49,785 nucleotides of DNA from Aggregatilineales bacterium. Its GTDB lineage: Bacteria; Chloroflexota; Anaerolineae; Aggregatilineales; Ch27. The stretch is from positions 1 to 49,785 of the forward strand of contig JARKOQ010000123.1 in the NCBI GenBank assembly GCA_029976005.1, read 5' to 3'. Below, piece after piece: positions 39,274 through 47,783 of this stretch. The notes under the pieces are model-generated. The model did not search any database. It saw only the letters and a program-made list of their open reading frames with translations, and was not told where the DNA came from. The position numbers were made by a program, and so were the translations under genes. The stretch's first letter is position 1, and the number at the start of each line of letters is the position of its first letter.

Positions 39274-40539
39274 ATGAAAGCGCGTGGACTTCTGGTTGGC
39301 CTGGGGATGTTGCTGGTTCTGGCGGGGCCGGGTTGTCCGGCCGATGCGCAGGGCGGCGGCTGGATGGTTGAGTCGGTCGAGGCGCTGCCCTTTGATTCCG
39401 TGATGCTACGCAATGTGTATCCTGCCCCGGATGGGCGGCACTACCTCACTCTGGACAGCCGGTCCCTGTGCGTGGCGGATCTGACTCTTCCCGATGAAAG
39501 CCCGCGGTGCATCGCCGTGCCGGACGACTTCCCGCCCTTCCTGGAGACCGGTAGCCCGACCCTGCGCGCCCTGGCCTGGTCGCCGGACAGCACGCGGGTG
39601 GCGATTGTCGGGCCGGTGGGCCTGTTTGACGGCGACCTGTGGGTCTGGGACATTCCCACGGGCACGCTGACGAATCTGGCCGACGATGGCTTCGCCGGAC
39701 AACTTCACGAGGCCCCGCAGGAAACAACGAGTATCGCCCAGCCGGCCTGGTCGCCGGATGGGACCCGGATCGCCGTGGCCCGCTCGGGGGCGGCGGTCTC
39801 AGCCTTCGAGCGCCTGGCCGTGCTGGACGCAGCCAGCGGCGCGGTCGTGCAGGCGATCGCCGCGCCGCTGGAGTTCGTGATCGGCCCCGATGACCTGACC
39901 TTTGCGCCGGATGGCCGCGCCCTGGTGATCAGCCAGGGCTTTGCGCGCGGCGAATTTGGCAACGGCGTCTGGCGGATCGACCTGGACACCGGCGAGCGGC
40001 GGCTGCTGGCCAGCGGCGGTGTGTTCCTCGACTGGCTCAATCAGATTGGCTCCGCCGATTACAGCACCCAGATCGGCCCGCTGGTGTGGGCGCCGGATGG
40101 CTCGCGCCTGGTGGCCTGGGCGGGCAGCGGCGGCGCTGCTCAGGCTCCCCAGGCCGCCTTCCTGGTCGATCCCGCCAGCGGGGTCCTGGAGATGCTGCTT
40201 CCCCCGGGCGAGGTGCTCCTGTCGAGCCAGTTGATCCCATTCGAGCCGTTCCAGGCGGCCTGGGCGCCGGATGGCTCGGCGCTGATCGTGGCGGCGGATG
40301 GGGCCGTGCGCTCGCACGCTGGCCTGCGCGTCGATCCGGACGCCGAGGCGAGCCGGGTGACAGTCTACGTGGTCGACGCGGCGACCGGGATTGGGCACAT
40401 CGTGGCCGAGCTGCCCGCCACCAACGCGGGCAATGGCCCCGTGGAGGACTACGCCCGCCACGCCCAGGCCGCCTGGGGGCCGGATGGTCACGTGATCATC
40501 GCCGGATACGCCCTGCACCTGGTTCCGGCCGGGGAGTAG
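39274..40539 (+). CDS. Exported TolB-like beta-propeller protein
   Basis: This 421-residue protein has a signal peptide ('GLLVGLGMLLVLAGPGC'), possibly a weak lipobox at Cys21 or a signal peptidase I site after ADA. At least four blades show the TolB/WD40 pattern: 'LAWSPDSTRVAIVG', 'PAWSPDGTRIAVARSG', 'LTFAPDGRALVISQG' and 'VWAPDGSRLVAWAG', 'AWAPDGSALIVAADG'. Such propellers are protein-interaction platforms at the cell surface. There is no enzymatic motif. A GAGGAGGA Shine-Dalgarno about 7 bases upstream fixes the start. No neighbour indicates a partner. Confidence 0.85.
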   Translation: MKARGLLVGLGMLLVLAGPGCPADAQGGGWMVESVEALPFDSVMLRNVYPAPDGRHYLTLDSRSLCVADLTLPDESPRCIAVPDDFPPFLETGSPTLRALAWSPDSTRVAIVGPVGLFDGDLWVWDIPTGTLTNLADDGFAGQLHEAPQETTSIAQPAWSPDGTRIAVARSGAAVSAFERLAVLDAASGAVVQAIAAPLEFVIGPDDLTFAPDGRALVISQGFARGEFGNGVWRIDLDTGERRLLASGGVFLDWLNQIGSADYSTQIGPLVWAPDGSRLVAWAGSGGAAQAPQAAFLVDPASGVLEMLLPPGEVLLSSQLIPFEPFQAAWAPDGSALIVAADGAVRSHAGLRVDPDAEASRVTVYVVDAATGIGHIVAELPATNAGNGPVEDYARHAQAAWGPDGHVIIAGYALHLVPAGE

Positions 40540-40567
40540 GCGGCCGTCAGAGAGGTTTCAATTCGAC

Positions 40568-40640
40568 CCGGATTGGACGGATGGCGCGGATGAACACGGT
40601 TTCGGGGAGCGATGCGGAGCCGGGTTCATCCGTGTGCTGA
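40568..40640. repeat. Decayed palindrome of CGGATNNNN words
   Basis: CGGATTGGA, CGGATGGCG and CGGATGAAC run in a 9-base register. A later GTTCATCCG (40623-40632 region) is the inverse of CGGATGAAC. It resembles the 301-403 element but has lost most pairing. Confidence 0.5.
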
Positions 40641-40657
40641 ATCGCGCGATTCTGATG

Positions 40658-40685
40658 GTAGCGTCGCGTTCCAACGCGACGCTAC
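40658..40685. repeat. Perfect 13-bp inverted repeat
   Basis: GTAGCGTCGCGTT and AACGCGACGCTAC are separated by CC. It is an almost loopless palindrome of 28 bases, followed by TTTTT at 40703-40707, so a terminator role for the TolB-like gene is possible. Confidence 0.75.
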
Positions 40686-40742
40686 GAATTCCGACCGCTC
40701 CGTTTTTACCCCTCGATGTTTTTGTCCGCCCCGCCTGCGGTC

Positions 40743-40748
40743 TATAAT
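40743..40748 (+). promoter_or_regulatory. -10 box TATAAT upstream of the FAD/Fe-S oxidoreductase
   Basis: Perfect TATAAT with a TTTGTC (40721-40726) at 16 bases as weak -35. The leader would be about 120 bases and would include the heptad block. Confidence 0.55.
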
Positions 40749-40824
40749 AGACCCCAACCCTTGCGATACCCATTCCGGCCCGGGGACCGGCCGCGCCGCT
40801 GGCGCGACCCCTGGGCCTGTCTTT

Positions 40825-40859
40825 ACTGAAAACTGACCACTGTGAACTGACGACTGCCT
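40825..40859. repeat. Heptad repeat block, ACTGNNN type, five units
   Basis: ACTG begins at 40825, 40832, 40839, 40846 and 40853, exactly 7 bases apart. It is the same type as the block at 27609-27643. Confidence 0.75.
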
Positions 40860-40876
40860 TTCCAGGAGCGACCCCC

Positions 40877-43801
40877 ATGACCGCCATTCTACCCGCGACC
40901 GCCCATGTCGAAGATTTCGCCGCCGAGCTGCGCCAGCGCATCACAGGCCCGGTGCGCACGGATGACTTCAACCGCGTCCTGTACAGTACCGACGCCAGCA
41001 ACTACCAGATCATGCCCCTGGTGGTCGTCATCCCGGCGAACCGCGAGGAGGTGATCGCGGCGATGGAGCTGGCCGCGCAGTACAGCCTGCCGGTCGTGCC
41101 GCGCGGCGGCGGGACCGGCCTGGCCGGGCAGGCCCTGGGCGAAGCGGTCATCCTCGACCTGAGCCGCCTCAACCGCATCCTGGAGATGAACGCCGCCGAA
41201 AAGTGGGCGCGAGTGGAGCCGGGGCTGATCCTGGCCCGGCTCAATTCGGCCGCCGGGCAGCGCGGCCTTAAGTTCGGCCCCGACCCGGCGACCGATAACC
41301 GCGCCACGCTGGGCGGCATCGCCGGCAACAACTCCACCGGCGCGCACAGCATCCAGTTCGGCATGGCGGCCGACCACATCATGGCGATCGAGACCGTCCT
41401 GGCCGATGGCAGCCTGGTCACCTTCGGGCCGACCGAGGAAGGCGAGATCGGCCGCAAGGCGGCGCTCGACACGCTGGAAGGCCGCATCTACCGCCACATC
41501 CCGGCCCTGGTGCAGCAGAAGGAAGCCGCCATCCTCAAGACCCTGCCCGCCACCTGGCGGCGCTGCGGCGGCTACGACCTGGCCCGGATGCTGCCCGGCG
41601 ATGTGCGGGCCGAAGTCCCCCTGCCGCCCACCCGCTGGACCGATCCGCGCTTCAACCTGGCCCGGTTGCTGGTCGGCAGCGAAGGCACCCTGGCAACCAC
41701 CCTGAGCGTCCAGGTCAACCTGGTGCCCCTGCCCAAAGTCACCGCCCTGGCCGTGCTCCACTTCGCCGATACCAACGCCGCCCTGGAATCGGTGCCCTCC
41801 CTGCTGGAGACCGGGCCGAGCGCGATCGAGCTGACCGACAAAACCCTGTTCGACCTGTGCCGCAAGACCGAAGCGTGGGGCTCGCGCCTGACCTTCCTGC
41901 GCGGCGACCCGGCGGCGACGCTCTTCACGGAGTTCGAGGGGATGGACGCGGCCGAGCTGCGCGGCAAGCTCGACCGGCTGGCCGAGCACATCCGCCTGCA
42001 CCGCCTGCCGGTCACCGACAACGTTGAAATTCTGGACAAGGCCGGGCAGGCCAACGTGTGGGGCGTGCGCAAGGCCGGGCTGGGCATCCTGATGAGCCTG
42101 CGCGGCGACGCCAAGCCGGTGCCCTTCATCGAGGACGTGGCCGTGCCGGTCACCCACCTGGCGGCCTACGTGCGCGACGTGCAGCAGGTGGCGGCCGAGT
42201 GCAACGTATCGCTGGCGATGTACGCCCATGCCAGCGCCGGCTGCCTGCACATCCGCCCGATCATGAACATCAAGACGGCCGAGGGCGCGGCGACGATGAT
42301 GCACATCCAGCGGGCCGTGACCGACCTGGTGCTCAAGCATCGCGGCGTCCTGAGCAGCGAGCACGGCGACGGCCGCGAGCGCTCCTGGCTGAACCGCTAT
42401 TTCTACGGCGACGAGGTCTACGACGCCTTCAAGCAGGTCAAGGCGGCCTTCGACCCGGAAAACCGCCTCAATCCGGGCAACATCGTGGACGCGGTGGAGC
42501 CGACCCACGCTACCCGCTACGGCCCGGACTACCGCACCCTGCCGCTGTACGAGCACCTGGACTGGTCGGCCGACCACGGCTTCGCCGCCGCGATCGAGAT
42601 GTGCAACGGGGCGGGGGTGTGCCGCAAGGTCGAGGGCCAGACGATGTGCCCCAGCTTCATGGTCACCCTGGAGGAGGAGCATAGCACGCGCGGGCGGGCC
42701 AACCTGCTGCGCGCGGCCCTGTCCGGTGTGCTGCCGCGCGAGGCGCTCTTCTCCGAGCGGATGCAGGAGGCGCTCGACCTGTGCATCTCCTGCAAGGCGT
42801 GCAAGACCGAGTGCCCGTCCTCGGTGGACATGGCCAAGATCAAGCTGGAATGGCAGGCCCACTACTACGGCCATCACCGCCCCTCGCTGCGGACGTGGCT
42901 CTTCGCCAACATGCCCTTCTTCAGCCGCCTGGGCAGTATTTTCGCGCCGATCGCCAATCCCGTCCTGCGCAACAGGTTCACGGCCGCCTTCCTGGAAGTG
43001 GCGCTGGGCATCGACCACCGCCGCCGCATCCCGGCCTTCGAGAAGGCCTTCACGGCCACCCCGCGCCCGGTGACGCAGACCACCGGCAAGAAGGTTGTGC
43101 TGTACGTCGATACCTGGGCCAATTTCAACGAGACCAGCGTCGCCCAGGCCGCTTACGACGTCCTGATCGCGGCCGGGTACGAGGTGATCATCCCGCCCTA
43201 TAGCTGCTGCGGGCGTACCTATCTCTCCAAAGGGTTTGTCGACCAGGCCAAACGCGCCGCCAACCGGGTGATGGACATCCTGGCCCCGTATGGCCGGGCG
43301 GGGGTGCCGATCGTCGGGTTGGAGCCGAGCTGCATCCTGACCATCCGCGACGAGCACCAGTACCTCAGCCAGCACCCGGATCGGGCGGCGGTGGGGGCCA
43401 ATACCTACACCTTCGAGGAGTTCGCCGCCCTGCACGCCGACGAATGGGCCGGCCTGTTCGAGCCGGAGGCGCGGCCCTGCCTGCTGCACGGCCACTGCCA
43501 CCAGAAGTCGCTGGTGGGCACGACCCCGGCCAAAAAGGCCCTGGGCCTGGCCTATGGCGCGGTGCAGGAGGTCGACTCCGGGTGCTGCGGGATGGCGGGG
43601 GCGTTCGGCTACGAGAAGGAGCACTACGAAATCAGCAAGCAGATGGCCTACCGCCAGCTCATCCCGGCGGTGGGCAATGCGCCGGAAGGCACCGCCCTGG
43701 TCGCGGCGGGCACGTCCTGCCGCCATCAGATCAAGGACTTCACCGGCAGGCAGGCCCTCCATCCCGCCCAGGTGTTGGCGGGGAGGTTGAAGAAGGGGTA
43801 G
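40877..43801 (+). CDS. FAD-linked oxidase fused to 4Fe-4S/CCG domains (D-lactate or glycolate dehydrogenase-like)
   Basis: This 974-residue protein joins GlcD-like and GlpC-like parts. An FAD_binding_4 domain (about 45-260) has 'VVPRGGGTGLAGQAL' and 'LGGIAGNNSTGAH'. The FAD-oxidase C-terminal domain (about 300-535) has 'HASAGCLHIRPI' and 'SSEHGDGRERSWL'. Two 4Fe-4S motifs follow: 'CNGAGVCRKVEGQTMCP' and 'CISCKACKTECP'. Two CCG domains carry 'PYSCCGRTYLSKG' and 'DSGCCGMAGAFGYEKEHY'. Such enzymes oxidise 2-hydroxy acids and pass electrons to the respiratory chain at the inner face of the membrane. The substrate cannot be read from the sequence. AGGAG 7 bases upstream fixes the ATG. It precedes the DUF3800 gene by 6 bp but differs strongly in base composition. 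Confidence 0.92.
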   Translation: MTAILPATAHVEDFAAELRQRITGPVRTDDFNRVLYSTDASNYQIMPLVVVIPANREEVIAAMELAAQYSLPVVPRGGGTGLAGQALGEAVILDLSRLNRILEMNAAEKWARVEPGLILARLNSAAGQRGLKFGPDPATDNRATLGGIAGNNSTGAHSIQFGMAADHIMAIETVLADGSLVTFGPTEEGEIGRKAALDTLEGRIYRHIPALVQQKEAAILKTLPATWRRCGGYDLARMLPGDVRAEVPLPPTRWTDPRFNLARLLVGSEGTLATTLSVQVNLVPLPKVTALAVLHFADTNAALESVPSLLETGPSAIELTDKTLFDLCRKTEAWGSRLTFLRGDPAATLFTEFEGMDAAELRGKLDRLAEHIRLHRLPVTDNVEILDKAGQANVWGVRKAGLGILMSLRGDAKPVPFIEDVAVPVTHLAAYVRDVQQVAAECNVSLAMYAHASAGCLHIRPIMNIKTAEGAATMMHIQRAVTDLVLKHRGVLSSEHGDGRERSWLNRYFYGDEVYDAFKQVKAAFDPENRLNPGNIVDAVEPTHATRYGPDYRTLPLYEHLDWSADHGFAAAIEMCNGAGVCRKVEGQTMCPSFMVTLEEEHSTRGRANLLRAALSGVLPREALFSERMQEALDLCISCKACKTECPSSVDMAKIKLEWQAHYYGHHRPSLRTWLFANMPFFSRLGSIFAPIANPVLRNRFTAAFLEVALGIDHRRRIPAFEKAFTATPRPVTQTTGKKVVLYVDTWANFNETSVAQAAYDVLIAAGYEVIIPPYSCCGRTYLSKGFVDQAKRAANRVMDILAPYGRAGVPIVGLEPSCILTIRDEHQYLSQHPDRAAVGANTYTFEEFAALHADEWAGLFEPEARPCLLHGHCHQKSLVGTTPAKKALGLAYGAVQEVDSGCCGMAGAFGYEKEHYEISKQMAYRQLIPAVGNAPEGTALVAAGTSCRHQIKDFTGRQALHPAQVLAGRLKKG

Positions 43802-43807
43802 GGCGTA

Positions 43808-44599
43808 ATGAACTTCGGGAAGTACAGGCTCTATGTAGACGAGGTTGGCAATTCAGATCTAGGGGCATCTAAAGACCCGAATCATCGCTATTTGAGTCTG
43901 ACCGGCGTCATTCTTGAACTGGGTTATGTCGATGAAGTTGCGGCTCCATCTTTAGAGACGCTTAAGCGCCGCTATTTCGTGACCCATGTCGATGATCCAA
44001 TTGTCCTTCATCGCAAGGAACTGGTGAATAAGAAACCGCCATTTGATACCTTACGAGATCCCGCAATCGAGGCTCGTTTTAGTGCGGACCTGCTTCAGAT
44101 GCTTCGGGATTTGCAGTATAGGGTGATGACGGTTGTGGTCGACAAGCTTGAACACGTGGAACGGTACTCAGTCTGGCATTATGATCCATATCACTACTGC
44201 CAGGAGGTCTTGTTGGAACGGTATGCATTATGGCTTCAACGGATCGGCGCGCGAGGTGATGTGCTGGCCGAGTCGCGGGGTGGTAAGGAGGACATGCGTC
44301 TCAAACGATCGTTTGAGCGGGTTTATAGTGAGGGAACCAAATATGTGCCCCCGCCGATTTTTGCCTCACATTTGACCAGTAAACAGCTTAAGGTCAAGAC
44401 GAAGAGCAACAATATTGCGGGGTTACAGCTTGCGGATTTGATCGCGCATCCCAGTTTCAAAGCCATGTTGGCACGGCGGCAGAATCAGGCCTTGGCGGCT
44501 AACTTTGGTGGACAGATTGCCCAGATACTTGAGGAAAGCAAATACGTGCGCAGTCCGTCGGGGCGTATCGACGGATGGGGAAGAAAATGGTTACCCTGA
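43808..44599 (+). CDS. DUF3800-domain protein
   Basis: This 263-residue protein begins with the DUF3800 hallmark 'YRLYVDEVGNSDLG' and has 'IVLHRKELVNKK', 'VMTVVVDKLEH' and a C-terminal 'NNIAGLQLADLIAHPSFK'. The N-terminal Asp and the C-terminal 'LQLADLIA' recall RNase H-like nucleases, but activity is unproven. The gene is clearly richer in A/T than its neighbours and uses codons (TTA, AGA, GTA-like) rare nearby, which suggests horizontal transfer. DUF3800 genes often sit in variable or defence-related regions. No Shine-Dalgarno is evident. It lies 6 bp after the oxidoreductase, so it may be read from that promoter. Confidence 0.82.
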   Translation: MNFGKYRLYVDEVGNSDLGASKDPNHRYLSLTGVILELGYVDEVAAPSLETLKRRYFVTHVDDPIVLHRKELVNKKPPFDTLRDPAIEARFSADLLQMLRDLQYRVMTVVVDKLEHVERYSVWHYDPYHYCQEVLLERYALWLQRIGARGDVLAESRGGKEDMRLKRSFERVYSEGTKYVPPPIFASHLTSKQLKVKTKSNNIAGLQLADLIAHPSFKAMLARRQNQALAANFGGQIAQILEESKYVRSPSGRIDGWGRKWLP

Positions 44600-44604
44600 A
44601 GGAT

Positions 44605-44663
44605 AAAAAAGAGCCCAAATGGGCTCCGAAGGCACAGCCTTCCACCTCCAGTAACCTGGATTA
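44605..44663 (-). terminator. Minus-strand terminator with upstream hairpins (possible small RNA)
   Basis: On the minus strand: CCAG-GTTA-CTGG, then GAAGGC-TGT-GCCTTC, then GAGCCC-ATTT-GGGCTC followed by six T. The last hairpin is a textbook terminator that would end the aldo/keto reductase transcript, whose gene stops 190 bp upstream of it. A TTATAAT box at 44669-44675 (minus strand) could also launch a separate RNA of about 60 bases through all three hairpins. Confidence 0.65.
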
Positions 44664-44814
44664 ATTTCATTATAACAGATTTTATTCTCAAGGTCATCTT
44701 TCAAATAGAAACGTCAGCCTTGCCGTTGGCGGAGGCTGGATAGGGCACTTTCTTGGGCGGAACCCCCGGCGGGAGCGCCTGCGCGCCCCCGCCTAGTCTC
44801 CTTCAGAGCCAGGA

Positions 44815-45798
44815 TCAGGCCTCAGCCCCGGCGCGGTTGAGCAGTGCCTCGATCTCGCGCATCTGATCCGGGGTCAGCGGGCCGTGGGCCATCGCCCCGG
44901 CGTTGTCGTCCACCTGGGCCACGGTGCGGATGCCGGGAATCGGCACGGTGACGGGGCTGCGCGCCCAGATCCAGGCCAGCGCGCCCTGGGCCAGCGTGCG
45001 CCCGGCGCTGGTCAGGATGTCCCGCAGGGCGTCGAGGTGCTCGAAGGCCGGCCGCAGGATCGCCTCTTGCGCCCAGGGATCGGTTCGCACGTCGTTGGCC
45101 GCGAAGACCGTGGCCTTGCTGTACTTGCCGGTCAGCGCGCCGCGCGCCAGCGGCGAGCGGTTGATGCTGGCCAGATTCGCCTGCTGGCACAGGGCCAGCA
45201 TCTCCGGCGCGTCCAGGACGACGTTCAGGTCGTGCTGGATGGCGACGCAATGCTCACCTTCCGCGAAGAGCCGGGCGCACTCGACCGAGTCGGTGCTCCA
45301 GCCATAGGTCCGGATTTTGCCCTCGCGCACGAGGTCTTCCAGCCCGTCGCGGACGGCCGGCGCATAGTCGAGCGGGTAATCCCACACGTGAAGCTGGTAG
45401 AGGTCGATATAGTCGGTGCTCAGGTGGCGCAGGCTGCGCTCGCAGTCCTCGCGCAGGCGGGCGATCACGGTTTCCGGGGTGGCATAGCGGGTGACGTGTT
45501 TGGCCGCTTCGTCCACGTGGAAGCCGAACTTGGTGGCGATCACGGCTTCGTTCCGCCGGCCGGCCAGCGCCCGTCCCAGGATGTCCTCGCTGTGGCCGGT
45601 GCCGTAGGTGGCGGCCGTATCGAAGAAGGTGATGCCGCTGGCCAGGGCGTGCTGGATGGCCCGGATCGATTCGGCGTCATCGACTTCGCCCCAGCCGCCG
45701 GGGATGTCCAGGAATCGCCACACGCCGCCGATGGCCCAGCAGCCCATGCCCAGCGGGGAGACTTCGATGCCGGAACGCCCCAGTTGTCGCTTTTCCAT
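44815..45798 (-). CDS. Aldo/keto reductase
   Basis: This 327-residue TIM-barrel enzyme reduces carbonyl compounds with NAD(P)H. The active-site tetrad is visible: Asp in 'TFFDTAATYGTGHSE' with Tyr in the same motif, Lys in 'VIATKFGF' and His in 'DLYQLHVWDYP'. The cofactor-binding end is 'VTVPIPGIRTVAQVDDNAGA'. It starts 'MEKRQLGRSGIEVSPLGMGCW', in part, the standard opening of the AKR family. GGAGTG lies about 8 bases before the ATG. The substrate is unknown. Its transcript probably runs to the terminator at 44605-44626. Confidence 0.93.
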   Translation of the reverse strand: MEKRQLGRSGIEVSPLGMGCWAIGGVWRFLDIPGGWGEVDDAESIRAIQHALASGITFFDTAATYGTGHSEDILGRALAGRRNEAVIATKFGFHVDEAAKHVTRYATPETVIARLREDCERSLRHLSTDYIDLYQLHVWDYPLDYAPAVRDGLEDLVREGKIRTYGWSTDSVECARLFAEGEHCVAIQHDLNVVLDAPEMLALCQQANLASINRSPLARGALTGKYSKATVFAANDVRTDPWAQEAILRPAFEHLDALRDILTSAGRTLAQGALAWIWARSPVTVPIPGIRTVAQVDDNAGAMAHGPLTPDQMREIEALLNRAGAEA

Positions 45799-45974
45799 GA
45801 TGGTTACACTCCTTATCCCTTCAAAAAACGGTTTACATCGTCCACTCTACTGCTTAGAGCGCGCTCGAAGTCAAGACCCAAAATCGAACTGGAGACTGGG
45901 TGCGCGCCTTGCTGTTGGAGGCGACTCTCCGCTAAACTGGACACGCCCGGTCATTAGCGACTGCTGAGGCACCC

Positions 45975-46865
45975 ATGATCCGATTCCTCTCCCGCTTTGG
46001 CCTGCTGCTGGTTGTCCTGGCGATCGCGCTGGCGGACCTGCGCCTGGCCCCGGCTCAGGCGATCCCGGCCGCCCAGGTGGACGAGGCCCGGACGCTCTTC
46101 CAGGGGATCACCTACCAGCGCGAGGTGCGCCGGGAACCGCGCCTGAACGTCATCCACCACGTCACGGTCGACCTGACCGCGCCGGGACTGGACTTCTTCG
46201 TGCGGCCCGGCACGCCGGGGGAGCCGCAGCCGCTTCAGATCACCTCGGCTTTTCTGGATCAGTACGGCCTGCAACTGGCGATCAACGCCAACTACTTCAC
46301 CAAGGTGGAGAGTGGGGGCCTGTTCGACTGGCTGTACCTGGCGGGGGAGCCGGCCTATCCGTCCGGGCTGGTGATGGCGGAGGGCGTGATCTACCAGTCC
46401 GCCCTGCCGGACTGGCCGTCGCTGTACATCACCACCGATAACCACCTGAGCTTCGAGGTCGAGCCGCCGGACACCTGGAACGCGATCACCGGCAACTACA
46501 TGCTGCTGCGCTATGGAGAGCGCGCGGTTCATCCCATCACCAACGAGCGCACCGGCATCCACCCGCGCACCGCGATCGGGATCGACCGGGCGGGCACGAC
46601 TCTGACCATCGTGGTCGTGGATGGCCGCCAGCCGGGCTACAGCGAGGGCCTCAGCCTGTGGGAGCTGGGCGACCTGATGCGCGAATACGGCGTCGAATTC
46701 GCCCTCAACCTGGATGGCGGCGGCTCCTCGACGCTGGTCATCGAGGGGCCGGACGGGCGGCCCCAGGTGCTCAATTCCCCGATCGGCAACCGCGTCCCCG
46801 GCTGGGAGCGCCCGGTGGCGGTCCACCTGGGCCTCCGCGCGCTGCCGGTGGGGGTGGGCGGGTGA
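45975..46865 (+). CDS. Exported NAGPA-type phosphodiester glycosidase
   Basis: This 296-residue protein has a signal peptide with a likely cut after APAQA (about residue 29). The rest is a NAGPA domain: 'LQLAINANYF', 'HPRTAIGIDRAG', 'VVVDGRQPGYSEGLSLWEL' and 'FALNLDGGGSSTLV'. In animals NAGPA uncovers mannose-6-phosphate; bacterial members cut phosphodiester-linked sugars, as in wall or exopolysaccharide material. The conserved Asn, Asp and Gly residues of the active site are present. The start has TGAGG about 5 bases upstream. It is probably monocistronic. Confidence 0.9.
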   Translation: MIRFLSRFGLLLVVLAIALADLRLAPAQAIPAAQVDEARTLFQGITYQREVRREPRLNVIHHVTVDLTAPGLDFFVRPGTPGEPQPLQITSAFLDQYGLQLAINANYFTKVESGGLFDWLYLAGEPAYPSGLVMAEGVIYQSALPDWPSLYITTDNHLSFEVEPPDTWNAITGNYMLLRYGERAVHPITNERTGIHPRTAIGIDRAGTTLTIVVVDGRQPGYSEGLSLWELGDLMREYGVEFALNLDGGGSSTLVIEGPDGRPQVLNSPIGNRVPGWERPVAVHLGLRALPVGVGG

Positions 46866-46925
46866 TCCGACGGATGGGCCTCCGGGTGTGAGCGATTGCC
46901 CGACATGATCCCGTAATGGCCCTGC

Positions 46926-46954
46926 TTGTTGTTGAGGGAACTCAGGTGTATAAC
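46926..46954 (+). promoter_or_regulatory. Promoter TTGTTG-N17-TATAAC of the GlsB/YeaQ-type gene
   Basis: TTGTTG at 46926-46931 and TATAAC at 46949-46954, with a 17-base spacer. Confidence 0.6.
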
Positions 46955-47025
46955 TGGAAAAGACTGGTCTGGCAGAGATCGGGCCAACCAATCCATTTTC
47001 TGAAAAAGGGGATAAGGAGGAAGAA

Positions 47026-47292
47026 ATGGATCTCGGCCGTTTGATTTCCTGGATCGTCGTGGGTGGTATTGCCGGCTGGCTGGCGAGCCTGGTAATGAAG
47101 ACCAACCGCGAACAAGGGCTGCTGACGGACATCATCGTCGGCATCATCGGCGGGTTTGTGGGCGGGTTCGTGCTCGATCTGCTGGGCATCAGCGCCGGTG
47201 TAACCGGGATCAATCTGGGCAGCATTCTGGTGGCCTTCGTCGGCGCCGTGATCTTCCTGGCGGTGCTGCGCTACATCCAGCGCAAGAGGTAG
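47026..47292 (+). CDS. GlsB/YeaQ/YmgE-family small membrane protein
   Basis: This 88-residue protein has three hydrophobic helices with the family features '[19 protein letters not shown]', '[18 protein letters not shown]' and '[17 protein letters not shown]'. Members are stress-induced and were once called transglycosylase-associated; their biochemical role is unknown. AAGGAGGAA 4 bases before the ATG is a strong Shine-Dalgarno, and a strong terminator follows. Its own promoter and terminator make it a clean single-gene unit, probably highly expressed. Confidence 0.92.
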   Translation: MDLGRLISWIVVGGIAGWLASLVMKTNREQGLLTDIIVGIIGGFVGGFVLDLLGISAGVTGINLGSILVAFVGAVIFLAVLRYIQRKR

Positions 47293-47329
47293 CCGCGCCC
47301 CGGCAGGGAGCGCTCTTCAGACCCGATCG

Positions 47330-47359
47330 GCCCGCGCCAATGCCCGGCGCGGGCTTTTT
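47330..47359 (+). terminator. Intrinsic terminator after the GlsB/YeaQ-type gene
   Basis: GCCCGCGCC / GGCGCGGGC stem (9 bp) with a 7-base loop, followed by five T. Confidence 0.88.
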
Positions 47360-47419
47360 CGTGCAGTCTCCCGCGGGGGGTGTCTGGACCCTGCCTGCCG
47401 CGGCTACCGGAATTGTCTT

Positions 47420-47425
47420 TATAAT
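47420..47425 (+). promoter_or_regulatory. -10 box TATAAT before the frameshifted MNT gene
   Basis: Perfect TATAAT. An ATG lies 8 bases downstream (47434) and opens a 6-codon ORF (MSHHRS). The MNT ATG at 47468 follows its own AGGAG. Confidence 0.55.
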
Positions 47426-47467
47426 GGTGGAAGATGTCCCACCACCGGTCTTAGGAGAGGCGATCTC

Positions 47468-47783
47468 ATGAGTCAGGCGAGCAAGACCATTCCCACTTTG
47501 GCCGATCTCCGTGGTCACCGGCAGGAGATTTTGCGTATTGCGGCCAAACATGGCGCCCGCAACGTGCGTGTATTTGGCTCGGTGGCGCGCGGCGAGGCTC
47601 ACCCAGAGAGTGACGTTGACCTTCTGGTGGAATGGGACCTTGATCGGATCACCGCCTGGGGGGGGGGTTGGGCTGGACGCAGAGCTTGAGCAACTCCTGG
47701 GATATCGGGTAGATGTCGTCAGCGAGAAGGCGCTCTACTGGCGTCTGCGCGACCAGGTTTTGAGGGAGGCGATCCCACTTTGA
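47468..47783 (+). pseudogene. MNT-type nucleotidyltransferase, frameshifted in a G10 tract
   Basis: The first 65 codons encode a minimal nucleotidyltransferase ('[24 protein letters not shown]', in part, with GS and DXD motifs). At a run of ten G (47658-47667) the frame breaks. The rest of the family sequence ('[20 protein letters not shown]' and 'LRDQVLREAIPL') continues one base over, to TGA at 47781-47783. Removing one G restores a 104-residue protein. This may be a sequencing error in a homopolymer, a real disruption or a phase-variable tract. No HEPN toxin gene follows; only a 7-codon frame overlaps the stop. An AGGAG Shine-Dalgarno fixes the start. Confidence 0.75.

Larger units (their letters stand above)
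40540..40876. other. 337-bp intergenic region with three repeat elements
   Basis: It contains a decayed CGGATNNNN palindrome (40568-40640), a perfect 13-bp inverted repeat (40658-40685), a TATAAT -10 box (40743-40748) and a heptad block (40825-40859). It ends with AGGAG before the oxidoreductase ATG. There is a high concentration of repeat families in a short stretch. Confidence 0.6.

Noticed and set aside
40889..43762. A 957-codon open frame antisense to the FAD/Fe-S oxidoreductase
   Set aside because: Long antisense frames are expected in G/C-rich genes with strong third-position bias. The translated sequence is low in hydrophobic order and rich in Gly/Arg/His/Gln, unlike a folded protein.
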